This document shows, piece by piece, positions 11,120 through 22,310 of a stretch of DNA of 64,000 nt. This DNA comes from Gracilaria domingensis (Eukaryota > Rhodophyta > Florideophyceae > Gracilariales > Gracilariaceae): contig VCMS01000177.1 of NCBI GenBank assembly GCA_022539475.1, positions 50,778-114,777 on the forward strand, in the 5' to 3' direction. Under the pieces are notes generated by a model. That model was not told the DNA's origin. It did not search any database and saw only the letters and a list, made by a program, of their open reading frames with translations. Made by a program: the position numbers and the translations under genes. Within the stretch, counting starts at the first letter, position 1. Each line of letters begins with the position of its first letter.

Positions 11120-12820
11120 TCAAACCATATGGTTGTTCAAAGAAATAGTGTCCTTCCAGGAATCAGATGAAGCAGAACCCTGCGCAGGGTGACAATCCTC
11201 ATTAACGCTGGAAACTGAATTGAGCGTAACGCTTTCGCCTCCCATGCGGGCTTCACTACTCACCTCGGCTGGCAAGGGTTTAAACTTGACCATCCCTGGT
11301 GACGCATCTCTTCCTTCATGAGGCTCAACAGTAGTGGCAACCACATTTCCATTGGACACAACCGCTTCTACGGTACCATCACATCCTTCTGGATTACACA
11401 CCGAATCAATCGGGTTCAGATACGATAGAACCGAAAATGTCTCCCGAGTCTCCGGTACCAAAGAATCTTCCACCAAAACCTGGTTATCAACGACAACATC
11501 AACGAACCCAGCTTCAGGGTACACACCGTTTTTCATCGGCTTCATGCCATAGATTCCAACGGCATTCAGACCAACATGGCGGTAGTCTAGACAGAACTGG
11601 AGAGACCTATCCTTCTCAGGAACCAACAAAACTGGTGCCACCGAAGGTTCGGTAGGAGTCGAATCAAAAAGAGACCGTACGAACGGGACGAAAGTGAAGC
11701 GCTTCCTTCCTTTCAGGGCATCAACCACAGTAGACCACATGGTGGTAAGCACCTCAAGTAGGGAACCAGATTTCACAACATCAGAACTTTCAAACCCACG
11801 GCGGGTATCCAACTTCAAATCCTGTTTAGGGACCGACTTCTCCATACGTGGAACAACTGAGTCATGCCGCGACGGTTTCAAATCCCAAAGGGCGTTCAAC
11901 TTCTCAGCTTCGAGCTTATCAGACAAGCCGACAACATCTGAAACACCCAAATCAGTGGCAAACATACTCAAAGGGTGCGCAGTAGTTTGACCAACCACTT
12001 GCTGGTGCTGTAGCGTCTGCGCGGAACGCGAGAAGTTAGCAACAAGAACCTGAAAAGGTTTCCCACCTTCACAAAGGGTAATGCCTCGAGCAACAGCGAG
12101 ATCATACTTCTCCAAAAGAGACGGTAAGTGGTGCACAATTGCAAGTCCATTTCTCTCAGTTGAGACAGTAACCCAAGTTTGGGACATCGGAGGTATCCGG
12201 ACAAACTCGGAAACGCGTACCTTCGAGGACTCAAGACCTTGAGATTCATACTGCTGAGCTGGTGGCAGAGGAGCCGCGTTACGTGCGGAGCGCTTCTTTG
12301 CCCGTTCCCACGGTTTTCCAGCAAATGGAACAGACGAGCCATCTACCAGCTCCACCCTCGAAAGTCTGGGTTTTATAGACTCCACATGGAGGTCGCAAAA
12401 ATCACAACCGAGCACAATCGGGGCTGCAAGCGTTTTGCACACAACAAAGTTAACCGAAACAGCGGTTATTCCTAAACGAACCATAATTGGTATCATGCCC
12501 ATCGTAACAATTGGGCGATCATTTGCATCAGCGATTTCCATCAGGGGACCGTAACGGATAAGTGCATGACACTCCTGCGAAAGGAACGATTCCAGTATAC
12601 AGTTGGGACCGGCTCCGGTATCCAATAGAGCGACATGATGAACCATGAGATGGTCAGAGAAGCCGAAGTCGGCGTGAACCTTGTAACTTCTCTTCGAGAG
12701 CATCATCACACGTTCCGGACGCTTCGGATTGACCTTCCGCTTCCACGGCCGAACGAGTTCACCCATCTCAGGGTGCGAATCCGCAAAGGATAAAGATATC
12801 TTCCTCGAAAGGATCTTCAT
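11120..12820 (-). pseudogene. pol: Gypsy-1 protease fused to a deleted reverse transcriptase
   Basis: One open frame of about 566 residues from ATG 12818-12820 (frame open to 12883). Retropepsin signatures are ALLDTGAGPNCILES and, about 70 residues on, APIVLGCDFCDLHV. Later comes the first RT block, VAPVLLVPEKDRSLQFCLDYRHVGLNAV. RT then stops: no palm blocks, no YxDD, no RNase H and no integrase follow. The remaining 170 residues are acidic and Val/Ser-rich and unlike RT. An internal deletion that kept the frame is the simplest explanation, making a non-autonomous derivative. Retropepsin would process Gag; this copy cannot reverse-transcribe. Confidence 0.75.
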
Positions 12821-12900
12821 CAGGGAGCGAGGCGGTAAAGCCTCAGGTGGCGATGACCCCTGTTCACAGGTCACCTCTCCCAAATGGGAGGCTCCCGAAA

Positions 12901-13853
12901 TCAGTTTTTCGGAACTGTCGTCACCGAATGACTCGGTTTAGACCCGTCCTGGGGAACTGAAAAATCCCCGGTCTTGGAAATGAATTCCTCCACCACGTCT
13001 TGGTTCTGAACCGTAACGGTGCTTCCACTATTTCCAAAATCGTTTCGGTTCATCACCGCGACCTCATAGGATGCTCTCGACACACGAGCAATGCCCTCAG
13101 GTGGGAGTGATTCATAATTCCCAATAATGGGCGACCAATCCCAAAGTGGGAACGTGCACTGCCGTGCCGGATGCCCAAACTGGTAACATCGATAACAAAG
13201 CACCGTGGCCGGTTCGCCAACATGACGAACGTGCAAAGCAAGTTGCGGCGACGAGTACCTGACCTCAGGTTTTCTGTACTCAACTGAGTTCGCTCCAGGG
13301 CAACCTGTTGAAATCCAGCATGCGTACCTTCACCGTGCAAAGCGGGATCATTCTGCATCGTCAAAGCTGACCTCTGCGGAAGTTCCGGCTTCGGAGAGAA
13401 CCCAGAATCTTGGTGAGAATACAAGTCATCTATCTCGCGCTGCGAGTGTTCAAACCAATTCAAATCCAAGGAGGATGACGACACATCTGACGTGGATGTC
13501 TCCGTGTCAGACGTGCTCATATGAGAGTGAACCGTCTTGCGGCGTCCAGAACTAAAACCAGATGACTTGCTACGCTTTCCCTTCAATCTCTTTCGAGAAC
13601 TTCTACCGTGTGAACGGGAACGCTTGCGACTCTTCCGAGGAGGAAGTTCAGTATCCGATGAGTCGGAAAATGAACTCGAATCCGATATGGATGAGTCACT
13701 GTCAGTTGGTGGACTCTCTGAAGAGGACAATCTCTTTCGAGAGCGGCGGCGCAAACCGAAATTACGGTTTCCTTTCCGAGAACGGAAACCATCAACAACT
13801 AGGAAATGACCGAGTGCCAAGAATGAGGTGGCGAGGGCGAATGGTGCGTACAC
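12901..13853 (-). pseudogene. gag: Gypsy-1 Gag C-terminal half: SR-rich region and zinc knuckle
   Basis: Two overlapping minus frames. The upstream frame (13853 to 13053) is packed with Ser-Arg and Ser-Asp repeats (RKRSRSHGRSSRKRLKGK, SDTETSTSDV). The downstream frame (13236 to 12901) carries a CCHC knuckle, CYRCYQFGHPARQC, typical of nucleocapsid RNA binding. The frame changes at about 13230-13300. It lies directly upstream of the protease frame, as expected for gag-pol. Confidence 0.65.
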
Positions 13854-15019
13854 GTATCATACTGACGGAGGGTTTCGCCATCAACTGAGAGAATTGATTG
13901 GTGATAAGCGACTGAAACAAGTATCAGCACAGCGCGTTGGAGAGCTTTCTCAATCGTGTCTTTCGGTGCCACCAAAGCACTCGATCTACCGAGAGCGGTC
14001 GCTGTTGCGAGCGAAATGATTCGATCCGAAATTCGTGAGCTTACTGATGACAGACAAACCGGAGAGCTACTCGGTTGAGCAGCCCGTACACTGAACCATA
14101 CTAAGATAGATTCAGTCAAGGACTTACTTTGAAACTTTCTCAGAACATTTTCAACTGTGGCAGCCACAATCTTTTCTATGTCCTCTTTCTGTACCTGGCT
14201 TTGCTCCAATTGTTTGAGCTGAGCAGCATGCATTTCCTGGCTATTGCGCAACTGCTGTTCGGCCAGCTGGCGCAAGCTCGTGGACATCCTCTCAATGCTG
14301 TCGCACAAGTCCAGCTTGAAATGACGCGACGCAAACTCTACCCGTCCGACTATTTTTCTTATCTTCTTTGCACTCGGTTCTTCGTTGTCGACCTCATCAT
14401 TCTTTTCTTCTTCTCTATCAGAATCAGCGGGATAATGATATTTCCATAAATCTTTCTCGTCTCCCAGGTTGCTGTTAAAAATATCGGAGTGGTAGTGATG
14501 AAGGATTTCCTGGTGAATACGTTTTGCACGCACTATTTCTTCAGGGCATAAAGGATCCCCTGTCTTCTTCGGGAAGTATAATAATTTGTCAAACTTGTGA
14601 TGGAGGCTTTTTTGCGTGCGGCGAGGACGTTCATTGACATTCGCGTACTTGTTAAATTCCGCTGCTACTCTAGCCCAATGGTTATGCCCAATTTGTTCAC
14701 GCTCCGCTACAATGTTCAGCAGCTCATCAATATCCTGCTTGCTGTAGTTTGCTGCACCAAGTCGGTTTCCTTTCTTCTGATACTTCTGAGAAGCAGTGTT
14801 GGTCCGTTGATTTGCATGGTTGGGAGGCTGGTTGGTGCTTCTTGTTGCGGCTAGATTTGACTTTGTACAGATTGGAGACTTTTTTGTCGCATGTGTAGAT
14901 ATACTACGTTGAATAATAGGGATATAGTCGTCTTCACAAGTGTCTGATTCACTGTTTTCTCTTATCTTCTTCTTCCGAAATCTTTGAAGCTTGTCTATGG
15001 CTGTTTGTGTGCGCTTCAT
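13799..15019 (-). CDS. DUF6818/Myb-SANT-like transposon-associated protein
   Basis: Start chosen at ATG 15017-15019 (MKRTQTAIDKLQRF). A basic Ser/Asn-rich head is followed by the domain GAANYSKQDIDELLNIV, HNHWARVAAEFNKY, RRTQKSLHHKFDKLL and KKTGDPLCPEEI, which matches the Myb-like DUF6818 pattern (Trp in the second helix, then a GDP-CP-E segment) known from transposon-linked proteins of fungi, oomycetes and algae. Then comes an acidic stretch and a Gln-rich coiled coil (LRQLAEQQLRNSQEMHAAQLKQLEQ). The last 100 residues (after about 14130) look unlike the rest and run into Gypsy-1, so the natural end may have been lost. No partner transposase was recognised next to it. Role: probable DNA binding. 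Confidence 0.65.
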   Translation of the reverse strand: MKRTQTAIDKLQRFRKKKIRENSESDTCEDDYIPIIQRSISTHATKKSPICTKSNLAATRSTNQPPNHANQRTNTASQKYQKKGNRLGAANYSKQDIDELLNIVAEREQIGHNHWARVAAEFNKYANVNERPRRTQKSLHHKFDKLLYFPKKTGDPLCPEEIVRAKRIHQEILHHYHSDIFNSNLGDEKDLWKYHYPADSDREEEKNDEVDNEEPSAKKIRKIVGRVEFASRHFKLDLCDSIERMSTSLRQLAEQQLRNSQEMHAAQLKQLEQSQVQKEDIEKIVAATVENVLRKFQSKSLTESILVWFSVRAAQPSSSPVCLSSVSSRISDRIISLATATALGRSSALVAPKDTIEKALQRAVLILVSVAYHQSILSVDGETLRQYDTCTHHSPSPPHSWHSVIS

Positions 15020-15163
15020 ATTGCTTTGTATTGATAAAAACTGTTGGAAACTACGCGGCGCGGTGAACAAGTTCATCGGATGTAGCAACCGTAACGGTTG
15101 GTGCATCCGCCTGGTTGGATGGCCACCACAACAGTTGTTTTACTTCGGTCGTACTGACATCTT

Positions 15164-15215
15164 CCGTAGCTTTCGCAAAGCTTGCACTTTCGTGCAAGCT
15201 ATGCGAAAGCTACGG
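15164..15215. other. Long hairpin (24-nt arms, 4-nt loop)
   Basis: Left arm 15164-15187 and right arm 15192-15215 are inverted copies with one mismatch around a tttc loop; the arms begin ccgtagctttcgc. It is about 145 bp upstream of the DUF6818 start on the minus strand. It could be a transposon end, a terminator-like element or a folded RNA. Confidence 0.8.
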
Positions 15216-15239
15216 ACGTTTCCCAGGGAATGTTCTTTG

Positions 15240-16960
15240 GGAAAGTAGCTGTAGTGGACATTCTCGGATGAACCCACTTTATCTTCAACTGTGAGACAGA
15301 AGGTCGTTACAAGAAGTTCTTATAGCAAAGCTCCTACTGCTATAAGAGTAAATCTAATCTGGAGCTGATTAACAGAACCAACCTATTTTAAAAGGCTGTC
15401 TACTTACATTTTGGCGGCAATATACCGAAATTTGGAACAGTCCCGTGGGCGACCGCTTATTTTTAGAATGGGCTTTATTTCTTCATACAAGATAGAGCAA
15501 ACAAATGAAAATATTAAAAAATTGCGCCGTGTCATACGGCGCATTTGGCCATCTTTTCGGACATAACCTCCACATTAGATCAATACCATACCAACAATTA
15601 AAATTTCAGGAGAAAACATTCGTTCTATGCACCATTTTGGGAGATGTCTCTAGGTAGTATCCACAATTAAGGCTACACGTCACTTTGAGTAAGAATTTTT
15701 TCGAGAACACTTCCAGAAATTGGAAATGTTCGATATGTGCCACATAGCTCACAACAAATAGGATTTGTCGTCGAACTACTGTTACCTTAGAAAAAAGAAT
15801 TCTTTTAATTTTATTTATATAAGAGTACAGATTTGGAAAGTGTACACGTAGATTCGAGCCTACAAAAATAAATCTGATTTGGAATTTTTTTGTTGATTGG
15901 TCTTTGTAAGAAATCTCTGAACAGGAGTTCAACAAATGTCTCGCAAAGCATTTAGAAATTAAATATAAATTTGTCTATGCAGATGACCAAGAAAAACGCA
16001 GTTAGTTTTAAATGCGTATATATAATAGAAAAATCAGTTTTTATTAAAGAAAGATAGATATATATCCTCCTTTTTGCATGTTTTGCAACAACTGATCTGA
16101 GATTCTTTTCCTTTCACATTTAATTTAAAATTTCAGAAGAACTGTGGTAAACAAGGAGGCTGCCAAGCTCTATTGCTCAAAGATTCTATTATTTTATGTT
16201 TGTCACTACATACCTTTTTATAGTTGAAGATTAGTATAGTTCCGAGAGCTAAAAATTCATTAAAAATCTAAATCTGTAAGTGGTCACCTTAGTAAGTTAG
16301 GATAAAGAAAACCTTCAATGGAATACCTTAACAAAACTCTTTTTCTTTCTATAATGTAAGGACCTTTTTTCTGCAGCTCAAAACGTTTTGTTTCAACTTC
16401 TTTTTGTGAATATTTGTAGCTATGCTTTACGTAAAAGCACAAATTCTCTCTCTCTGGAGGAGGTTTGCAACCTATTCTTTGAGAAGCATGCTTCTCGAAG
16501 CTCTGATAAGCAGGGCCGTATTTGTGACTATCAAAATTGTAAATTGAGTAGTCACTAGTCAACAAAAATGACAAATCGACCTTTCACAACGCTCTAAAAA
16601 TAAGGAAAAAATAGCATAAGGACTCGTCGTTCTGCTAAAGTAGTCAGTCAAACTCTATTATTTGGAAAAATAGTCAGTCACAAATACGGGCCTGCTGATA
16701 AGTGCTTTGCAGTGACCTATAGCTTTCGTTTTAATAGTAGTTCAGCTTTTGTACGAGGTTGAGTAGAATCGATGTTGTTATTGTAGGCATTATAGCTGCA
16801 ACTTGCTCCTTTCTCCACAAAGTTCTATTCTAACCAAAAAAAAGTCTTACGCTATATAGGGCGTTCTGTAGTTCATGGGCTCTAATGTACATTGGGAAGA
16901 ATCTGAATGTCCTTTTCTTACAAGGCCCCAAAAAAATAATGAAAAAACTGACTTCCAGAG
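15240..16960. repeat. AT-rich non-coding block A
   Basis: 1.7 kb of AT-rich DNA with no credible gene, much lower in GC than its surroundings. It shares a series of short blocks in the same order and orientation with 22070-23640: agcaaagctcct, a gcgaccgct box, the 21-nt hairpin, a tagatc box with ccaacaa-ttaaaa, and the gagaagcat / ctgataagc pair. It also contains a perfect palindrome, gagaagcatgcttctc, near 16480. Family unknown. Confidence 0.6.
15523..15543. other. Conserved 21-nt hairpin, copy 1
   Basis: TGCGCCGT and ACGGCGCA arms around a 5-nt loop, preceded by an A-rich run. Related hairpins of equal length lie at 22290-22310 and 22819-22839. Confidence 0.75.
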
Positions 16961-16967
16961 ACGTAAC

Positions 16968-17477
16968 TTAAGGCTTAAAGTACATCTCTGTAAATTTTGC
17001 TGTAATTAGCATGTGCGTTATGTAGCTCCAATTTAGCCCCGAACTGTATGCGTACCCAACCGAGGCACGGTCGTGAGGGTCGAAGGATCGAGGTTGGAGG
17101 TCAGGATCTAGGCGCAAGCAGGCTTCGACGATCTGCGTCAGCATTAGTGGATTGTCACGAGCCATATATTCCACTTCATCCACAAATAAAGAAAACATCT
17201 TCTCCAGATGTCTGGGGTCGTCACTGGCACTTTCCGGAGTCTCTTTGGCAAGAAGAAGGTGTTCACGCCATGCCAGGATGATTGCCAGTAACTTGTACAC
17301 ACCTCTCGGCACAGGGGAGTGCTTCTCTCTCAGACTTTCTGGGGCAGTCGAAAAGAGAGCTTTCAAAGCACTGTGGTTAGCGCAACAAAGCTTGTCGAGA
17401 CTTCTGGACGAAAGATTGTCGTAGATGAAGGTTTCAGCATCGATGGTAGCAGGCAGAATGGAATCAGCCCCGGACAT
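16968..17477 (-). pseudogene. Gag remnant of a DIRS-order element
   Basis: From ATG 17475-17477 (MSGADSILPATID). It is clearly related to the N-terminal part of the protein at 36893-38131: LCCANHSALKALFSTAPESL against LCDANRSSLKSIFTSAPTEL, VYKLLAIILAWREHLLL against VYKLLGIVLGWRETLLL, and CLRLDPDLQPRSFD against CLRADPNLTPRTYD. After about 140 residues the similarity ends next to AT-rich block A, so the copy is 3'-truncated. Its conservation at protein level but not DNA level indicates an old, separate lineage of the same element type. Confidence 0.75.
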
Positions 17478-17507
17478 GGTGGCAAAACAGGAACAGTAAA
17501 GATGCAC

Positions 17508-18125
17508 GAAAGAGGCCTAAAGCTGAGGACGTGTCTTGCGCAAACTGCCACACAAGAAAGACGCTGGAGATGAGAAAATGCACCACGAACTCTGTGCCTT
17601 TCCGTCACTCAAAGCGCTTATGTAGCGCAATTACTGAGTCCCTTTTCACGCGGCGAGCCACCCACGATTTGAATTTCTAGCTCCGTGTGCTAGTGTTCAA
17701 ATCAAATCTAGAACTGTCATCTACGCAAGTTTTTGACTTGGCAGCTTCGCCAGGCAAGCAGTCCTAACTTGATCTGTTGCGCGTTTGACCGTTGTCTCTC
17801 GCTCACAATCTGAGCAGCAGTGCACATACTGCGCAGAACGAAAGTTACCGTCATATCGCTGTAATCGTTACAGCGCAAATGCGTCCGTCTACCAATCGCT
17901 CCAAATAAACAATCATGCAATTAGACCAGTATAGTGATATCAAAAATGCCCAAGATTTATAGAAAAGAGCTTTGCGGATTTTACATGGAACACCTTGCTT
18001 CCAAAGCATTGATTTACATAACACAAAGTGATCTTCTATAACCTCTTGCAATTTCTTGAGTACGTTCCCCTACGCTCGCATCAGATCTTTCAGTGCTCTA
18101 CATCGACATATACTTAACAATTGCC
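17508..18125. other. No gene recognised
   Basis: Probable 5' leader remnant of the DIRS gag copy, then the intergenic stretch before the stop of the 699-aa gene. Nothing else recognised. Confidence 0.4.
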
Positions 18126-20225
18126 TTAGCTTCTAATTTCGACTACTGCAGTTTCCGGATTGCCTTCGGCAAGCGGTCCTAGAAGACAATCTTCTCCTAT
18201 GATTTCTTTCATAGCCGGATATGCCACATCATCAAAGTTCGTTACAAAAGAATTCACTATCACGTGAATTGCCGTCACCACTACGGCAGCAATCGTAAGC
18301 CATCCATGAGGAACACGAAACGCTTTCACCACGGCCATCAACGGGTTGACACGTTGAACAGTGTATGGCGCTGTGTAGATCCATGGTTGACCACTAGAGT
18401 TGAGCACCAGATCTAAATCTCGAAGTCCCCAGATCATCGCATCCACAATCGTTTCAGTTGACAAATTCCAATTTGGACGGTAACCAAAGAAATACTGGTC
18501 TACACGTCCTGTGGCAGTTCTTGCCGTGCTTGAAGACCACAGCTCACGGCGAATATCTTCTTTCTCGTATCCGAGCCGGCTTCGAACCGCGTTCATCACA
18601 CCGTTTAGAAACGTGATTTGATCATATTTGTTCATCATATCTGGACGGAAAGGCAGTGTCCTCAGCTTTACCCCACTCTCAGATTGGACATAGGTTGAGA
18701 GATCAACAGCAGCAAACGTCCCATTTTGAGAGTAAATCCAGAATGTCGTCCTCCCAGCGCCATATTCAACGCTGACTTCAATGAGATCTGTTGCCCCAAG
18801 TGATAAGAGGACTGCGGCCGGCTTCACGCACTTGAGTACTTTACCCGATCTGAAAATGCCGCGCGTGGGTACGAAGAAATCATCACAGTGCTCGTTGAAT
18901 CTGTCTTGAGCGCGAGGCATCGGGGTACCATCCACGGCAGCAACCACCGGATCGAAATTCTGTTCGGCGTAGTACTCTTTCCGACTCTGCGTCCCCGCTA
19001 TAATAGTAGCGAACTCGGCCACAAAGAGGACCGCGAGGGCGAGAATCGGCCACAGAATTCGTCTCACGCTTATGAGCGTCATGCGTCGATTTGATTCGAT
19101 ATTCATCGAGCCAGGATACGGTTCGCAAGCGGAAAAGGTTCGAAAAATATGTCGGAAGGAACTGAATCGTGAAAACACGATGTACGAGGAGTAAGAGTCT
19201 TCATTGATGCCGGGAACGAAGTAGATCAGACTTTGAAAGATTTTGTGAAGTTGAGAGACAATAATGATAGATAGGATTCCACCTATGAATTCATTTCCAA
19301 GGTCATTCAATGAAAAGGAATTGAAAAATGAGAGTTCAGGAACCGAGAAGAACTCAATCTCCGGTTTCAACCGAGCGGGAGAAAGTGAAGGCACTTGTGG
19401 CTCGAAGGTTCGGGGTAGAAGCTTCGCTTTAGGGATATCATCAATTCCAAAAGTATCAGTCCAGACAGGATTGATGTATGGCCTATTGTCGTCTAGACTT
19501 GATGACATACAGAGCGGCCCGACTAGAGCTACTCTGTCATCTTCCACATTCCTATGTGAGAAAGTAGCTGCTACGGAAAACACGACAGTTGTACACATTT
19601 CATCCTCCGGACAGTCCAAAGATGTGGAGCACGGAATAAACTGGATTGGAGTGCACACGCAAGGATAAAGGGAGTTCTCGCAAGTCGTCACGTTGTGTAG
19701 ATTGTTTACGAAACGAGACACGCCCAGACAGCTTCGCGTGCCACGACAGTCGGAGTGAGAAAAGCATCGGTCTCCTGTCAGGCCCAGACCAAGTAGAGGT
19801 GGCACGGACTCTATAGGTTCACTCAACACCGGTCGCTCTTGACCTTGAAAACGGGACGAAGAGAGACATATTCCAGACGTAATTCCTGTCAAAGGATCCC
19901 ACTGACAAAACTCTCCTTCATCGCAGTCGTCAGTAGAGCGACAACTATTTGTGTGAAAATATTGTGCGCAACGGCACACCTGACCCGCGCAGCTCCAACA
20001 AACTCGGGGAGGAACACAGTCGCTGTTGCCTCGGCACTCGTCGGCGGTCAGCCCGCGAATATTCGAGAATGGCGGAGTTGTTAGGGCTGGCCATAATTGA
20101 TGCTGTGTAACGAAAACTAGGTTCATGTCTTCGTGGGTTATAAGAATGTGCGTGCTTGAATTAACTCGCTGGGCATGGACACCCAAAAAGAGGAACGAAG
20201 ACACAAGCAGCAAAGTGGATGCCAT
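18126..20225 (-). CDS. Secreted or membrane Cys-rich protein, unknown function
   Basis: Intronless frame of 699 residues from ATG 20223-20225; this start is chosen over upstream ones because it gives a clean signal peptide (MASTLLLVSSFLFLGVHAQ). Residues of about 45-225 hold three Cys-rich modules with C-x4-DC patterns (CRGNSDC, CRSTDDC, CFSHSDC, CSTSLDC), resembling small EGF- or dickkopf-like knots. Hydrophobic segments follow: FIGGILSIIIVSQL, ILWPILALAVLFVAEFATII and WLTIAAVVVTAIHVIVNSF, the last close to the C-terminus. Between the last two is a soluble region of about 220 residues with NxS/T sites. This suggests a surface protein with an extracellular knot domain. I do not recognise the family. 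It is the only long intact non-transposon gene in the window. Confidence 0.8.
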   Translation of the reverse strand: MASTLLLVSSFLFLGVHAQRVNSSTHILITHEDMNLVFVTQHQLWPALTTPPFSNIRGLTADECRGNSDCVPPRVCWSCAGQVCRCAQYFHTNSCRSTDDCDEGEFCQWDPLTGITSGICLSSSRFQGQERPVLSEPIESVPPLLGLGLTGDRCFSHSDCRGTRSCLGVSRFVNNLHNVTTCENSLYPCVCTPIQFIPCSTSLDCPEDEMCTTVVFSVAATFSHRNVEDDRVALVGPLCMSSSLDDNRPYINPVWTDTFGIDDIPKAKLLPRTFEPQVPSLSPARLKPEIEFFSVPELSFFNSFSLNDLGNEFIGGILSIIIVSQLHKIFQSLIYFVPGINEDSYSSYIVFSRFSSFRHIFRTFSACEPYPGSMNIESNRRMTLISVRRILWPILALAVLFVAEFATIIAGTQSRKEYYAEQNFDPVVAAVDGTPMPRAQDRFNEHCDDFFVPTRGIFRSGKVLKCVKPAAVLLSLGATDLIEVSVEYGAGRTTFWIYSQNGTFAAVDLSTYVQSESGVKLRTLPFRPDMMNKYDQITFLNGVMNAVRSRLGYEKEDIRRELWSSSTARTATGRVDQYFFGYRPNWNLSTETIVDAMIWGLRDLDLVLNSSGQPWIYTAPYTVQRVNPLMAVVKAFRVPHGWLTIAAVVVTAIHVIVNSFVTNFDDVAYPAMKEIIGEDCLLGPLAEGNPETAVVEIRS

Positions 20226-21419
20226 AGCCGGGGAAGGAGAAATTTTGTCGGGGAGGAAGGAGGAACGTTCGAGGTCTAGGCGGACTCTGAGATGGTGACA
20301 CCTGAAGGGAACTTTTATGCTCTGTACCATTCGCTTGATATTTTCGCTTACCAGACGGCTGTAGTCCGGGTATTGGCGCGGACCAACAATATCAGTCAGA
20401 TGTATGAAAAGAACCAACCATATCAAATTTGGTCCCTCGCCTACGACTCGGGCTCTTATTTTTGTTTCTCGTGCCCCAATTTCATCACTCGATTTGCAGC
20501 ATAACTCATACGTATAATATTCCTCCTGTATCTGATGTAATTGAAATTTCTGCGCACAATCGGTAAAGCGGGGGATCGCGGAAAAGACAACCTGTCTTCA
20601 AAATTTAATGATATCATTATACGTCCTAAGAAGAATGTCAGTTCGTCAAATAAAATGCTGCCTGAGTATTAGATATAAATGCTTTTCCCGCACTTCCGAA
20701 CGAAATTAAACGAAGTTCTCAGCTCGTTGGACAAAAGCAACTCATTTTTCTTCGGACTTTCTCCGTCGGATCCTCGACCGCTAAGAAGTACGTGCGCCCG
20801 CTTTCTAGCCTTTCCACACGAATTCGTCTCGCTAACAGCAACCGCCGCCGCACCCCGCTGCATGCCACCGCTTTGCTACAGCTGAAACTGGGTGCCACAG
20901 CTGACACTGTCGCAATTAGCTCACTCAAATCATCTCAACATTTACATGGCCGATCCCGTCTCCGCGGCCGCTGCCGTCGCAAGCTCCGCAAAATCGCCCA
21001 CTTTCAGCACATCAATGTATCATACAGACAGTAAACTTAGCTTGTTGGTCAATATTCAAGCTTGTCGGTCACACTACTGCGTTACATGAGCATACTGAGT
21101 GTGTCTTCACATAGTACGTGGAGGAGGCACAGGCAACGCTGCAAAGGTATGATGCTGTGGAAGGAAGGTGCACAATGGAGCTGCTGCTTGTAAGAGTTGT
21201 ATCAATGGTGCGATAAGGCAAGAGATGCAGGAACCAAGTTGAATCACACAAAGTCCTTGTAGCTGCGTGTGAGGTCTGGCGTCACCTTCATTAGCGCCTA
21301 GCGCTTCAAGCCGCCTTCCACGCTTGCTATAAAAGAGGAGGTACGAATCTGGACTGCTCCTCCTGAGCGGAGGGCAGCCGATCACGACCTGACATCTCGT
21401 CAGTTTCAACGCAACTGTA
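20226..21419. other. No gene recognised
   Basis: Contains the likely promoter of the 699-aa gene and short frames without recognisable domains. Confidence 0.4.
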
Positions 21420-21610
21420 TTCCTCCCCCTTCCATATTACATCTCATCGCACAGCGCCAAGCGCGCGTACAACGCGGCGTGGTACGACACGGGCTCGCGG
21501 TAGCCTTACGTGCAGTTGACATTGGCGCCGCGCGCCAGCGCCGCGCTCGGGCGCTGCACGTCGCCGACCCATACTGCGGCGCGCAGCTCGTCGCGGCTCG
21601 GCATCGTCGT
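21420..21610 (-). pseudogene. Ankyrin-repeat relic
   Basis: A minus-strand frame reads MPSRDELRAAVWVGDVQR, then SAALARGANVNCT, close to an ankyrin repeat (GD at the first helix, LLxRGANVN at the turn). It hits a TAA, then in frame shows YHAALYARLALCDE, like the start of the next repeat. It lies in a GC-rich pocket (21480-21800) with CCG runs, unlike its AT-rich neighbours. Too short and broken to be a gene; a weak call. Confidence 0.35.
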
Positions 21611-22289
21611 CGCTCCGCCGGCAGGCTGCCCGGAAAACGACGAGCTGCTCAGGGCAGTTCTGCAGCAGTGGCGGGTGCGGTTGACGTTGACGCGGTTTGA
21701 CAACGGCGCCGTGCGCCGCCGCCGCCGCCGCCGCCTCGCCGTCCGCGCGGGTTGGGCGCTGCGTGTGAGCGGCGCACGCATTGCTGTGGCGGCTGCCTGA
21801 CGCACATTGAGCGCATTTACGAAAATTAATTGTATGACGCCTGCGTGTCAGTCATCGTTTCTGCCTTCTCCGTTACGGAAAGCCTTCCGACAGCGCTGTG
21901 GACGGAGCGCAACGGCGTGCGCTCCCGTTGGTAACCTGAGGGCCAACGCCTCGAACAGCACCTTCATGGTCACTGTAGTTCGGTGAACGCGTATTATTGA
22001 TGTGTGGGCTGAAATAGATGTGGAAGCTACACTACATGCATGTGACATATGGTAATCAATTGATGTGATCATGCTTTGATAGCAAAGCTCCTAGTGCTTT
22101 GGGCGACCGCTTTGCAGATCTAATGTAGAGCTATTCCAAAGAATATTCTTATTTTCTGTGCCAAGTAAGCTTTGTTTTGGCATTAGTAGGTGACTAGTTG
22201 GTACAAGGTCAAATCTTACCGCTTACATATAGAATGACGTGTTTTCTTTCAAAAACAGTACAAAACATAAGAAAAATATTTTAAAAAAA

Positions 22290-22310
22290 TGCGCCGTGAA
22301 ACACGGCACA
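22290..22310. other. Conserved 21-nt hairpin, copy 2
   Basis: TGCGCCGTG and CACGGCACA arms with one mispair. It is followed, like copies 1 and 3, by a tagatc-like box and an A/T-rich ccaa-aaattaaa stretch. Confidence 0.7.

Larger units (their letters stand above)
8498..14090 (-). mobile_element. Gypsy-1: remains of Gypsy-type LTR element(s)
   Basis: Minus-strand remains in the order (leftwards) gag with a zinc knuckle, protease, start of RT, an ORF-poor 1.8-kb block, then a second gag N-terminus cut off by Copia-1. The layout fits an internally deleted copy followed by its LTR/leader and the start of a tandem or neighbouring copy. The exact LTR limits could not be fixed by eye, and the right edge near 14090 is approximate. 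Confidence 0.6.

Noticed and set aside
15240..16960. AT-rich blocks as plastid or mitochondrial insertions
   Set aside because: No organelle gene fragments are recognisable, and the internal repeats with hairpins fit a repeat family better; left open but not claimed.
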